Source: Halolamina pelagica | Lineage (GTDB): Archaea; Halobacteriota; Halobacteria; Halobacteriales; Haloferacaceae | Reading direction: 5' to 3' | DNA length: 64,000 bases | NCBI RefSeq assembly: GCF_001307315.1 | Contig: NZ_LGUC01000001.1 | Span: forward strand, 1,612,001 to 1,676,000 | Shown: positions 8,611 to 17,429 of the stretch, piece after piece | How positions within the stretch are numbered: position 1 is the stretch's first letter | How the letters are laid out: the number at the start of each line of letters is the position of its first letter | Program-made: the position numbers and the translations under genes | The notes under the pieces: generated by a model | Databases searched by the model: none | What the model was told of the DNA's origin: nothing | The model's input: only the letters and a program-made list of their open reading frames with translations

Positions 8611-9456
8611 TTACTGGTTCCACGCGGCGCCGTCCGGGTCGATCAGGCGGCGCTCCTCGTCGATCCCGTCGATGGTGGCGACGTCTTCCTCGGTCAGGTC
8701 GAGTTCGGTGGCCTCCACGTTCGCCCGGATGTGCTCGGGATCGGTCGACTGCGGGATCGGCACCAGCGCCTCCTTCTCGACGGCCCACGCGATACAGACC
8801 GCGGCGGCCGTGGTGTCGTGGCGCTCGGCCACCTCCTGGATTTCGGGCGTGTCGAAGATCTCGCCCTGGCCGAGCGGGCAGTAGCCGACGACGGTGTGGC
8901 CGTGTTCGGCGGCGTACGCCCGGAGTTCGTCCTGCGGGAACAGGGGGTGACACTCCACCTGGTGGGCGGCGATGTCGGCGTCGAGGATCTCTCGGGCCTC
9001 GTCGAGCAGCTCCGGCGTGAAGTTCGACACCCCGACGTTGCGGGCGACACCCTCGTCGTGGAGCTCCTGCAGCGCGCGCAGGCTCTCCTCGGGGTCGTAG
9101 GCACCGGTCGGCCAGTGGACGTACAGCAGATCCACCGCGTCGACGCCGAGGCGGTCGAGGCTCTCGTAGCTGGTCCGCTTTGCGTCCTCGTAGCCGAGGT
9201 TGTCGGGGAGGATCTTGCTCGCCAGCACCACGTCCTCGCGGTCGCCGGACTGCGTCCGGCTGCCAGAGGGACTACGTCCCTCGCTGTCCACGTCCGAGAG
9301 GCGGAGTCCCGCGCCGACTGCGGGCTCGTTGTCGTACATCTGTGCGGTGTCGACGAACCGGTAGCCGGCGTCGAGGGCGGTCCGCGTCGCGTCGGCGCAG
9401 TCGTGGCCTTTCGCGCCGGACGTGCCGAACCCGATGTCGGGAAGGTCGAGACTCAT
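8611..9456 (-). CDS. aldo/keto reductase with an in-frame insert
   Basis: This 281-residue NADPH-dependent reductase has the family tetrad in order: aspartate and tyrosine in GYRFVDTAQMYDNEPAVG, lysine in VVLASKILPDN, and histidine in DLLYVHWPTG. The cofactor region includes NVGVSNFTPELL and the C-terminal VPIPQSTDPEHI. Between residues of about 70 and 85 it carries an extra 15-residue segment (EGRSPSGSRTQSGD) that the related gene at 26614 lacks. The segment is encoded by two back-to-back hairpins at 9244-9282. The ATG at 9456 starts the protein at the first strand. The substrate is unknown. Confidence 0.85.
   Translation of the reverse strand: MSLDLPDIGFGTSGAKGHDCADATRTALDAGYRFVDTAQMYDNEPAVGAGLRLSDVDSEGRSPSGSRTQSGDREDVVLASKILPDNLGYEDAKRTSYESLDRLGVDAVDLLYVHWPTGAYDPEESLRALQELHDEGVARNVGVSNFTPELLDEAREILDADIAAHQVECHPLFPQDELRAYAAEHGHTVVGYCPLGQGEIFDTPEIQEVAERHDTTAAAVCIAWAVEKEALVPIPQSTDPEHIRANVEATELDLTEEDVATIDGIDEERRLIDPDGAAWNQ
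9244..9282. repeat. two tandem perfect palindromes inside a coding sequence
   Basis: GCCGGAC and GTCCGGC (9244-9250 and 9254-9260) pair perfectly over 7 bases around a 3-base loop. After 5 bases, GAGGGAC and GTCCCTC (9266-9272 and 9276-9282) do the same, again with a 3-base loop. Together they encode the extra segment in the aldo/keto reductase. The insert keeps the reading frame. The form suggests a small palindromic repeat element that has entered a gene. Confidence 0.6.
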
Positions 9457-9592
9457 AGCTGTAGCAGGTGCGTCGTGTTCCCGGCGTAAAGAACTCCGCT
9501 TCCCGGCGGTTTTACTGGCGTCTCCCACCCTGTCCACCGAGCCGACACCCCCGGGCGTACTGCTAAGGGCGAAGCGGGCCAATGTGTTGGGT

Positions 9593-10206
9593 ATGGTCCC
9601 CGATCCCCGAACGACGAGCCGCATCCTCGCCGCACTCGCCGTGGCGGCTGCCGTCCTCGCTTCGGTCGTCCTGTTGACCCCCGGCCCCTCGCCGACGCGT
9701 TCTTCGCGGGGATCGTGCTCCTGAGCCCGCTGTTCGCCGCCGTCGGCGCCGTCGGCGCGTGGACGAACCGGTCGCCGGTGGTGTGGGTCGCCGCGCTGCT
9801 GTCAGCTGTGCTCTCGGTAGCGGGGATGCTGTCGATCGGCCTGTTTCTCGCCCCGGTAACGTTGTTGCTCCTCGGCGCCGCCGTCGCCGCACAGGTGGCT
9901 GCCCCAGGCGCTGGCGCCCGGGAGGCGATCCTCGCTGGGGCACCGAGTCGACCTGAGCGATTGCTGCGGGCCGCGGGCGGACTGGCGAGCGTCGCCGTCG
10001 GCGTCGCGCTCGTCGACGCCGGCGCGTTCGACCGTGAGCTGTTCGGCTCCTGTGCACAGGAGACGCTCGCCTGCGCGCTCGGAACGACGAACTGGCTCGC
10101 AGTCGGGCTGACGCTGCTCGGGTTCGGCGCCGTCGCCGCGGGCGCGTGGCTCGTCTGGAAACAGGTGTACGTCTCCCGAGTGCTCCGGACGACGCGAGCC
10201 GGCTAA
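9593..10206 (+). CDS. multi-pass membrane protein of unknown function (one frame break)
   Basis: The joined protein is about 204 residues with roughly five or six membrane segments, the first being ILAALAVAAAVLASVVLL. The frame breaks at the C run 9685-9688; one C restores a continuous membrane helix pair through LADAFFAGIVLLSPL. A cysteine pair (GSCAQETLACALG) sits in a loop near residue 155, possibly outside the membrane. No family is recognised. It converges with the cytidine deaminase gene, separated by 4 bases. Confidence 0.6.
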
Positions 10207-10210
10207 CGCC

Positions 10211-10699
10211 TCACCACGGCCGAATCGGGAGCAGCGCTTCGGCCCGAACCGTTCGGAGCGCGCCGTCGCCGTCACCAGCGTCGGACTGCTCGGTGGCAGT
10301 CGAGAGCTCGTGGCTCCCGTCGACGGGGACGACCACGCGCATCTCGGGGTTGTAGTCCGCGAGGAGTTCTCGACAGACGCCACAGGGCGGGATCGGGCGC
10401 GCATCGTCGGCGTCATGCTCCGGCATCGGGTACGCCACCGCGACGCAGGCCTCGATGTCGTCGTGGCTGTGACCGTCCGCGATCGCCGCGCTCACCGCGC
10501 CCGGTTCGGCACAGGTCGACGCTCGCCCGATGCTCGCCGGGAGGCTCACGCCGTCGTACACCGCGCCGTCGGCGGTACGGACGCTCGCGGCGACGATGTG
10601 GGCGCCGTCGAAGAACTCGGCGTCGAAGGTCTCGCGGTTCAGGTCGGTCGCGTGGTCGAGGAGGGCGTCGTCGGCGTCGGTAAGCGGAGACGTGTCCAT
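10211..10699 (-). CDS. cdd: cytidine deaminase
   Basis: This 162-residue protein has the zinc-binding deaminase signature. The first part is CAEPGAVSAA, giving the zinc ligand cysteine and the catalytic glutamate. The second is PPCGVCREL, giving the PCxxC pair of zinc ligands. It removes ammonia from cytidine or deoxycytidine in pyrimidine salvage. The ATG at 10699 is preferred to a GTG two codons earlier. An acidic linker near the C-terminus (SDAGDGDG) is typical of haloarchaeal versions. The gatA stop lies 36 bases upstream, on the same strand. Confidence 0.85.
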   Translation of the reverse strand: MDTSPLTDADDALLDHATDLNRETFDAEFFDGAHIVAASVRTADGAVYDGVSLPASIGRASTCAEPGAVSAAIADGHSHDDIEACVAVAYPMPEHDADDARPIPPCGVCRELLADYNPEMRVVVPVDGSHELSTATEQSDAGDGDGALRTVRAEALLPIRPW

Positions 10700-10735
10700 A
10701 CCCACCGGGCCGGGGCTGTCGGTAAGTGCTTTCCC

Positions 10736-12034
10736 CTACTCCAGTGCGCTCGCGGCGCGGACGATGGTCTCCTCGCCGTACTTCGGGCCGATGAACTGCA
10801 GCCCCACCGGCAGGCCGTCGGCCTCGCCGGCGGGCACCGAGATCGCGGGCAGGTCCGCGAGGTTCACGGGCACCGTGTTGGCGTCGGCGAGATACATCGT
10901 CCGCGGGTCCTCGAGCCCCTCGCCCAGTTCGAACGGCGGGACGGGCATCGTCGGCGACGCGAGCACGTCGGCCGCTTGCAGCGACTCGTCGAAGTCCTGC
11001 TTGATCCACGCTCGGGCGTCCTGGGCCTTCCCGTAGTAGCGATCGTGGTAGCCCGCCGAGAGCGCGAACGTGCCGAGCAGGATCCGACGTTTGACCTCGG
11101 GGCCGAACCCTTCCTCGCGGGCGGTCGCGAACGCCTCGTTCCAGTTGCCCGCCTCCGAGAGGTCGTCGTAGTCGCCGGCCTCGACGGCGTTGAGGCCGTA
11201 GCGCGTCCCGTCGAAGCGTGCGAGGTTCGAGGAGGCCTCCGACATCGCGATCACGTAGTACGCCGCGACCGCTTTCTCGACGGAGGGCATCGACACTTCG
11301 ACGTACTCGGCGCCCTGAGCCTCCAAGTCCTCGATGGCGTCCCAGAACGTCTCGACGACGCCCTCGTCGGCGCCGTCGAGCAGCTCCTCCGGGACTCCGA
11401 TCGTCATCCCCTCCACGTCGCCGTCCGCCGCGGCCGCGTAGTTCGAGTCGTCGCCCGCCTCGACCGTCGTCGCGTCGCGGGGGTCGGAGCCGGCGATCAC
11501 GTCGAGCAGGCCCGCCGCCTCCTCGACCGTCTGGGCGATCGGGCCGATCTGTTCCAGCGAGTTGGCGTAGGCGACGAGCCCGTAGCGGCTCACGAGCCCG
11601 TAGGTGGGCTTGATGCCGACGACGCCACAGAACGCGGCGGGTGCGCGGACCGAGCCGCCGGTGTCGCTCCCCAGCGCGAGGTCGGCCTCGCCGGCCGCGA
11701 CGGCTGCCGCGGAGCCCCCTGAGGAGCCGCCCGGGACGCGGTCGGTGTCGGCCGGGTTCAGGGTTGCACCGAAGTGGGAGGTCTCGGTCGTCGTCCCCAT
11801 CCCGAACTCGTCCATGTTCGCCTTCCCGTTGATCGTCGCGCCGGCCGCTTTGAGGCGCTCGACGACGGTCGCGTCGTACGGCGGGACGTACCCCTCGAGC
11901 ATCTTCGACCCGCAGGTGGTCTCGACGCCCTCGGTGGAGATGTTGTCCTTGACCGCGACGGTTTTGCCCGCGAGCGGGCCGTCGTCGGCGCCGTCGATAC
12001 GCGCTTTGGTGATGTAGGCGTTGAACTCGGCCAT
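10736..12034 (-). CDS. gatA: Asp/Glu-tRNA amidotransferase subunit A
   Basis: The protein is 432 residues and is an amidase-signature enzyme. The catalytic Lys-cisSer-Ser triad is visible: lysine in TVAVKDNIST, then PGGSSGGSAAAVAAG, then LGSDTGGSVRAPAAFCG. GatA frees ammonia from glutamine so that GatB can amidate misacylated Asp- or Glu-tRNA. Its start codon abuts the gatC stop with no spacer, so the two are translated together. gatB is not in the window. The frame is intact. Confidence 0.95.
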   Translation of the reverse strand: MAEFNAYITKARIDGADDGPLAGKTVAVKDNISTEGVETTCGSKMLEGYVPPYDATVVERLKAAGATINGKANMDEFGMGTTTETSHFGATLNPADTDRVPGGSSGGSAAAVAAGEADLALGSDTGGSVRAPAAFCGVVGIKPTYGLVSRYGLVAYANSLEQIGPIAQTVEEAAGLLDVIAGSDPRDATTVEAGDDSNYAAAADGDVEGMTIGVPEELLDGADEGVVETFWDAIEDLEAQGAEYVEVSMPSVEKAVAAYYVIAMSEASSNLARFDGTRYGLNAVEAGDYDDLSEAGNWNEAFATAREEGFGPEVKRRILLGTFALSAGYHDRYYGKAQDARAWIKQDFDESLQAADVLASPTMPVPPFELGEGLEDPRTMYLADANTVPVNLADLPAISVPAGEADGLPVGLQFIGPKYGEETIVRAASALE

Positions 12035-12322
12035 CTACGACACCCGGGGCCCTTTGAAGTAGCCGTCCTCGGTCTCGCTCGCGTTGCTGAGGGCTTCCTC
12101 CTGCGTGAGGCCCGCCTCGACCTCGTCGGCGCGCATCACGTTCACGAGATCGGGCTCGCTCTCGATCTCGGGCACCTCGTCGAGCGTCTCGAAGTCCGCG
12201 AGCACCGCCTCGAACTGCTCGGCGAACGTCTCGACCTCTTCGTCGTTCAGATCCACCCGCGCGAGGTCCGCGACGTTCCGGACCTCCTCGCCGGTGACCG
12301 CCGGCTCGTCTCCGTCGCTCAT
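12035..12322 (-). CDS. gatC: Asp/Glu-tRNA amidotransferase subunit C
   Basis: This 95-residue acidic protein shows the GatC pattern: an N-terminal helix VRNVADLARVDLNDEEVE, a second helix FAEQFEAVLADFETLDEV, and a C-terminal part with NVMRADEVEAGLTQEEAL. GatC clamps GatA and GatB together. It sits directly upstream of gatA with no intervening bases. The remaining 153 bases up to the acyl-CoA dehydrogenase gene (12323-12475) hold no gene. Confidence 0.92.
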   Translation of the reverse strand: MSDGDEPAVTGEEVRNVADLARVDLNDEEVETFAEQFEAVLADFETLDEVPEIESEPDLVNVMRADEVEAGLTQEEALSNASETEDGYFKGPRVS

Positions 12323-12475
12323 ACCTCACGGTCGCTCGGGACTGGGAGTAAGGGTTTCGGTGAGGCGCGAGCCGGCTGCGCGCCTGCGTTCGTCCGCCGC
12401 GGGCCGGGAGTCGACGCCGACGGCGGCGCCGTTTGTCGATCGCTGCGTCAGTGAGAGAAAAGCCGTCTCGACGCC

Positions 12476-13636
12476 TTAGAGGCCGATCTCGCGGCCGATC
12501 ACGAGGTGTTGGATCTCGCTCGTCCCCTCGCCGATCTCCATCAGCTTGGCGTCGCGGTAGAACCGCTGGGGGGCGAAGTCCTCGGTGTAGCCGTAGCCGC
12601 CGAGCGTCTGGACCGACTCCTCGGCGACCTCCCGGGCGGCCTCGCTGGCGTCGAGCTTCGCGAGCGCCGATTCCCGGCTCACTGACTCGCCCTGATCGTA
12701 CGCCCACGCCGCCTTGTGGGTGAGCAGGCGGGCGCGCTCGATCTTCCGGTGCATGTCCACGACCTTGTCCCGGACCGCGTCGAACTCCGAGATCGGCTGG
12801 CCGAACTGCTCGCGTTCGGTGGAGTAGTCACGCGCGGCCTCGTAGGCGCCCTGTGCGAGCCCCGTCGACAGTGCGGCGATGCTGATCCGCCCGCCGTCGA
12901 GCGTTTTCTTCGTCTGCTCCCAGCCTTCGCCCTCCTCGCCGAGGAGGCGGTCCGCCGGGATGCGCACGTCGTCCAACTGGATCTCACAGGTGGGCGAGCA
13001 GTTCAGCCCCATCTTCTCCCAGACCGTCGAGATCTCGAACCCGTCGTCGTTCTCGGGGTCGACGATGAACGTCGAGATGCCGTCGTAGCCGGCGTCGGGG
13101 TCGGTGACGGCCTTCACGAGCACGCTGTTGGCGACGTTGGCGTTGGTGATGAACTGCTTCGTGCCGTTGAGTACGTACTCGTCGCCGTCTTTCACGGCCA
13201 TCGTGTCCATGTCGGAAGCGTCGGAGCCGCTGCCGGGTTCGGTGAGCGCCCACGCGCCCATACCCTCGCCCGACGCGAGCGGCTCGAGCCACTCCTCTTT
13301 CTGTGCCTCGGTGCCGAACATCTCGATCGGCTTGGAGCCGAGCGAGACGTGCGCGGCGTAGGAGAGCCCGATCCCGCCGGAGACGCGGCCGAGCTCTTCG
13401 GTGACCAGCGCGTACATGAGCTGGTCGCCGCCGAGGCCCCCGTACTCCATCGAGACGGGGACGCCCATCATGTCCAGTTCACCCAACTGCTCGAAGATCT
13501 CCTCGGGGAACCGGTGTTCGTTCTCGACGTCCTGTGCGATGGGTTCGATCTCCGCTTCACAGAACTCCCGGACGGTGTTGCGGATCATCCGGTGTTCCTC
13601 GCTGTCGACGACGTCCAGCAGACCCTGCTCGCTCAT
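12476..13636 (-). CDS. acyl-CoA dehydrogenase
   Basis: The 386-residue protein has the full three-part fold of this flavoenzyme family. The N-terminal helical domain includes REFCEAEIEPIA. The middle domain holds the signature GAWALTEPGSGSDASDMDT. The C-terminal domain ends with the typical TLGGYGYTEDFAPQRFYRDA, followed by EIGEGTSEIQHLVIGREI. The catalytic base is expected at the glutamate of the GEGTSEIQ region, or in the preceding helix as in other family members. It oxidises acyl-CoA to enoyl-CoA using FAD. The ATG at 13636 is chosen because it gives MSEQGLLDVV directly before the first helix. The acyl chain specificity is not readable. Confidence 0.9.
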   Translation of the reverse strand: MSEQGLLDVVDSEEHRMIRNTVREFCEAEIEPIAQDVENEHRFPEEIFEQLGELDMMGVPVSMEYGGLGGDQLMYALVTEELGRVSGGIGLSYAAHVSLGSKPIEMFGTEAQKEEWLEPLASGEGMGAWALTEPGSGSDASDMDTMAVKDGDEYVLNGTKQFITNANVANSVLVKAVTDPDAGYDGISTFIVDPENDDGFEISTVWEKMGLNCSPTCEIQLDDVRIPADRLLGEEGEGWEQTKKTLDGGRISIAALSTGLAQGAYEAARDYSTEREQFGQPISEFDAVRDKVVDMHRKIERARLLTHKAAWAYDQGESVSRESALAKLDASEAAREVAEESVQTLGGYGYTEDFAPQRFYRDAKLMEIGEGTSEIQHLVIGREIGL

Positions 13637-13780
13637 GCACGGGCCTTTGGGCGAAGCAAGCAAAAACCCCGCCGGTCCATGGCCGCCGCCGGCCCCGGCG
13701 ACGAGCGACGCAGCCGCGGCTGGTGAGTGTCGAACGACCCGAAAAGCTGGATCAACGAGTGCGGTGTCTCCCCACCCGTC

Positions 13781-14764
13781 TCAGGGCATGTGGATGCTCT
13801 CCTCGGCCTCCAGCAGCTCGTGGTAGCGGTTGCGGATGGTGACTTCGCTGATGTTGGCGACTTCGCTGACCTCGGACTGGGTCACCTTCTCGTTGGTCAG
13901 CAGCGACGCGGCGTAGACGGCGGCGGCCGCGAGGCCGACCGGCGACTTCCCCGAGTGGACCTCCTGTTCCTTCGCGGTCTGGAGGAGCTGTCGCGCACGG
14001 CGCTCGGCCTCGTCTGAGAGCCCGAGGTCGCTGGCGAAGCGCGGGACGTACTGTTCGGGGTCGGCGGGCTGGATCTCGAGCTTGAGTTCGCGGACGACGT
14101 AGCGGTAGGTCCGGGCGATCTCGTCCTTCTCGACCCGGGAGACCGCGGAGATCTCGTCGAGGCTGCGCGGCGTGCCGGCCTTTCGGGCGGCGGCGTACAG
14201 ACTCGCCGTGGAGACGCCCTCGATGGAGCGTCCGGGGAGAAGATCCTCAGAGAGTGCGCGGCGGTAGATCACGGAGGCGGTCTCGCGGACGTTCTCCGGG
14301 AGGCCGAGCGCGGAGGCCATCCGGTCGATCTCGCCGAGTGCCTGCTTGAGGTTCCGTTCCTTCGAGTCACGGGTGCGGAACCGCTCGTTCCAGGTCCGCA
14401 GGCGCTGCATCTTCTGTCGCTGGCTGGCCGACAGCTGGTTGCCGTAGGCGTCCTTGTCCTGCCAGCCGATGTTCGTCGACAGCCCCTTGTCGTGCATCAT
14501 GTTCGTCGTCGGGGCGCCGACGCGGGACTTCTCGTCTTTCTCGCGGGAGTCGAACGCGCGCCACTCGGGACCGTGGTCGATGCTGTCCTCGTCGACCACG
14601 AGACCGCAGTCCTGACACACCGTCTCGCCGTGTTCGGTGTCAGTCGCGAGGCTGCCGCCACACTCCGGACACTGGAGCTCGTCGACGGACTCCTCCTCGG
14701 TCTCTTCCTCGCTCTGTGCGGCCTCGGCACGCTCACTGGTGTACGCTTGTACTTTGTCGCTCAT
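13781..14764 (-). CDS. tfb: transcription initiation factor TFB
   Basis: This 327-residue protein has an N-terminal zinc ribbon (cysteines at 32, 35, 50 and 53), a B-finger/linker region with GPEWRAFDSREKDEKSRVGA, and two cyclin-like repeats. The first repeat holds VYRRALSEDL-type helices around SVIYRRALSEDLLPGRSIEG. The second holds SPVGLAAAAVYAASLL and ends with NISEVTIRNRYHEL. It bridges TBP and RNA polymerase at the promoter. Haloarchaea usually have several TFBs; which paralogue this is cannot be told. A TATA-like GTTAAAACC on the minus strand near 14831-14838 lies about 70 bases upstream, leaving a short leader. Confidence 0.95.
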   Translation of the reverse strand: MSDKVQAYTSERAEAAQSEEETEEESVDELQCPECGGSLATDTEHGETVCQDCGLVVDEDSIDHGPEWRAFDSREKDEKSRVGAPTTNMMHDKGLSTNIGWQDKDAYGNQLSASQRQKMQRLRTWNERFRTRDSKERNLKQALGEIDRMASALGLPENVRETASVIYRRALSEDLLPGRSIEGVSTASLYAAARKAGTPRSLDEISAVSRVEKDEIARTYRYVVRELKLEIQPADPEQYVPRFASDLGLSDEAERRARQLLQTAKEQEVHSGKSPVGLAAAAVYAASLLTNEKVTQSEVSEVANISEVTIRNRYHELLEAEESIHMP

Positions 14765-15068
14765 TGGATGTGGGGGAGAGACAGATGCGTCTGGACTGCA
14801 GTCGTCTCACTTCCGGATAATGCGCCAAGGGTTTTAACTCTACTGGCTGATTTCCCGTAGCCAGTTCTGGAGAAGAAGCCGGTAGAACCGCTGAAACGAG
14901 CGAATCGGCCGAAACGTGGCGCCACCGGGTTTCACCGGATGCGGGTGCCGTCGGCTACTTGAGGGTTTCGCCCGGCTGAGCTCCGCCTTTATTGAGCGTT
15001 TCGCCCGCAGGAACCGGCGGCGACGCCGGTCACAAACCCGACTCCAGGGTCCCGTCACCGGGGGCCTG
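14765..15068. other. 304-base gap upstream of tfb with repeat and hairpin, no gene seen
   Basis: There is no convincing coding region here; the open frame 14840-15058 on the minus strand encodes a very basic peptide unlike its neighbours. Two near-identical blocks, GAGGGTTTCGCCCG at 14961-14974 and GAGCGTTTCGCCCG at 14994-15007, lie 33 bases apart. At 15013-15028 a perfect 6-base stem (CCGGCG/CGCCGG) closes a GCGA tetraloop. TTTATT at 14988-14993 lies between the repeats. A small structured RNA or a duplicated control site is possible. Confidence 0.35.
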
Positions 15069-15994
15069 TCAGTTGGCCGCCGGGGCGTAGAAACTGGCCC
15101 GGAAGAGGCTCCCGCCGTACCACACGATCCGGCCCGTCGCCGACTCGTCGGGGTCGAACCCCAGCCCCGCCAGCAGCGCTTCGAACGCCGAGGATAGTTC
15201 TCCTGTCTCGGTGTAGGCGCCGCGACTGATCGCCTCGTCCAGCAGATCGCGGGCGTCGGTCGAGAGGCTGACCGTGGCGAGGTCGGCGTCGACGACCGAC
15301 GCCAGCACCACGTCGCGGAACGCCTCGCGCGAGTCGGCGACTTCGACGGCCTGCACGGTGTGTTCGGTCAGGGTGAGTTGCTCGCGGCGAACCTCGACGC
15401 GCTGGGCGAACGCCCCGTCGTCGGTCATCGTCACCACCTCCCCGTCGAGTTCAGTCGCGAGACGGCTGTCGCGTTCAGCCGGCCGTGCCATCACGTAGGC
15501 GTCGCCGCGGAGCAAGTCTGACGCGGCGGAGTCGCCGCCGGTGATGGCGTGTGAGTGGAGGATCTTCAGCGGCCGGGCACTAGGCTGGTCGAGCGAGTCG
15601 ATCAGCACCGCGTCGTCGGGCACCGCCTCCCCGTCGACCTCACTCACCCGGACCACGGGTCGCGACAGTTCGGCCCGGCCGGTGACGAACGTCACGGTCC
15701 GGTAGTACCGACCGTCGTGTTCGACGTAGTTACCGTCCTGGAGTGCCTCGTAGCCGTGCGTGGTGTACTGTCCGTCCGGGAGGATCGCGTCGAGGGCGGC
15801 ACGGGCCGGCTCGCCGAACAGGTCACCGTTCGGCGGGTCGTACAGCGCGAACGCGACGGGGTCCTGTGTGATTCGGTCCACGTGGAGCTCGTGTTCGGGG
15901 ACGCCTCGGTACCCACGAGGCTGGACGAACAGCCGGCGAGGGCGGCCAGGACCGCGGTACCGGCGAACTGGAGGGACTGACGGCGAGAGACCAT
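15069..15994 (-). CDS. Tat-exported lipoprotein, unknown function (one frame break)
   Basis: The protein is about 308 residues. It opens with a twin-arginine signal, VSRRQSLQFAGTAVLAALAG, and a lipobox cysteine at about residue 22, so it should be a membrane-anchored extracellular protein. The frame breaks near 15912-15914, just after the lipobox; one base joins it to the rest, which begins YRGVPEHELHVDRI. The body is acidic with no cysteines and no domain I recognise. The ATG at 15994 puts the twin arginines at residues 4-5. It stands alone between tfb and a divergent aminotransferase gene. Confidence 0.68.
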
Positions 15995-16086
15995 AGCGGC
16001 CGTTCCGGGGACGACCACTTGGGCCTATCGGCGCTGTTTTGCCGCTCCCGTCGGGTTTGATAGGCCACCACCACCTACTACCACCA

Positions 16087-17429
16087 GTGACACCTGACCC
16101 CGACGCCACCAACGAAGCGTACTTGGACCGACAGGCTGCGCGGGAGTCGAGCGCGCGAACCTACCCCACTACCTCCCGATGGCGGCCGAGCGCGCCGAGG
16201 GCGTGGAGCTGATCGACGTCGAGGGCGAGCACTACATCGACTGCCTCGCCGGCGCCGGCTCCATCCCGCTGGGCCACAACCACCCCGCCATCGTCGACGC
16301 CATCGAGGGCGTGCTCGACGACGCGGCGCCGACGCACACCCTCGACATCACCACGCCCCAACGCGAGGCGTTCCTCGACTCGCTGCTGCCGACGCTCCCC
16401 GCCGAACTCCGGGAGCACGCCCGCGTCCAGTTCTGTAGTCCCGCCGGCACTGACGCCGTGGAGGCGTCGCTCAAACTGATGCAGAAAGCAACCGGCAACC
16501 GCGACGTGATCGCGTTCCGGGGCGCCTACCACGGCATGACCGCCGGATCGATGGCGCTGATGGGCGACACGGACCCCCGCGAGGGAGTCGCAGTGCCGGG
16601 AAACGTCCACCACGAACCGTTCCCCTACGACTACCGGCCGCCGCTGGGCATCGGCGGCGCAGCCGAGCACGAGGCGCTCGCGACGGAGTTCGAGACGCTG
16701 CTGACCGACCCCGAGTCCGGCGTCGGGGACCCCGCGGCGGTCATCGTCGAACCCATCCAGGGCGAAGGCGGCTCGCTCCCCGCCCCGGACGGCTGGCTGC
16801 GGGAGATCCGGCGCATCACCCGCGAGCAGGGCGTCCCGCTGATCCTCGACGAGATCCAGGCCGGCGTCGGCCGCACTGGGGAGATGTACGCCTTCGAGCA
16901 CGCCGACATCGTCCCCGACGCCGTGCTGCTCTCGAAAGCCGTGGGCGGCGGGGTGCCGCTGTCGGTGCTGGTGTACCGCGAGCGCTTCGACGAGTGGGAG
17001 TCGGGCGACCACGTCGGGACGTTCCGTGGCCACCAACTCGGGATGGCCGCCGGCCGTGCCGCGCTCGACTACGTCGTCGAGAACGATCTGCCCGGCCACG
17101 CCGCCGAGATGGGTGCGCGCCTCCTCGACCATCTCGACGCGACGGCGGCGGGTCGACCCGAACTCGCGGACGTTCGCGGCCGGGGGCTCCTGCTCGGCGT
17201 CGAGGTGGTCGACCCGACGGCGGCAGCGACGCCGACGGGTGCACAGCCGCCGGACGCGGAACTGGCCGAAGAGATCCAACGAGCCTGCTTCGACCGCGGG
17301 CTGGTGGTCGAACGCGGCGGCCGCGAGGGCGCGACGGTCAGGTTCCTGCCGCCGCTGGTGATTTCCGAAGCGGAGATCGACACGGTGGGTGAGCGCTTCG
17401 ACGCCGCGGTGTCGGCGGCGCTGGACTGA
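16087..17429 (+). CDS. class III PLP-dependent aminotransferase, diaminobutyrate-type (one frame break)
   Basis: The joined protein is about 447 residues from GTG 16087. The start region DATNEAYLDRQAARESSART joins to YPHYLPMAAERAEGVELIDV once one C is added to the run 16164-16167. Family landmarks follow: DCLAGAGSIPLGHNHPAIVD, the PLP aspartate in LILDEIQAGVGRTGEMYAFE, and the PLP lysine in LLSKAVGGGVPLSVLVY. The N-terminal segment resembles diaminobutyrate-2-oxoglutarate aminotransferases. No ectoine or siderophore genes are nearby, so the amino donor is uncertain. The stop abuts the stop of the convergent gene at 17430. Confidence 0.8.

Noticed and set aside
10310-11722. Very long plus-strand frame opposite cytidine deaminase and gatA
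   Set aside because: It is antisense to well-supported genes; long shadow frames are expected at this GC content.
14840-15058. Minus-strand 72-codon frame upstream of tfb
   Set aside because: It is strongly basic (many Arg and Lys), unlike haloarchaeal proteins, and covers the repeat and hairpin region.
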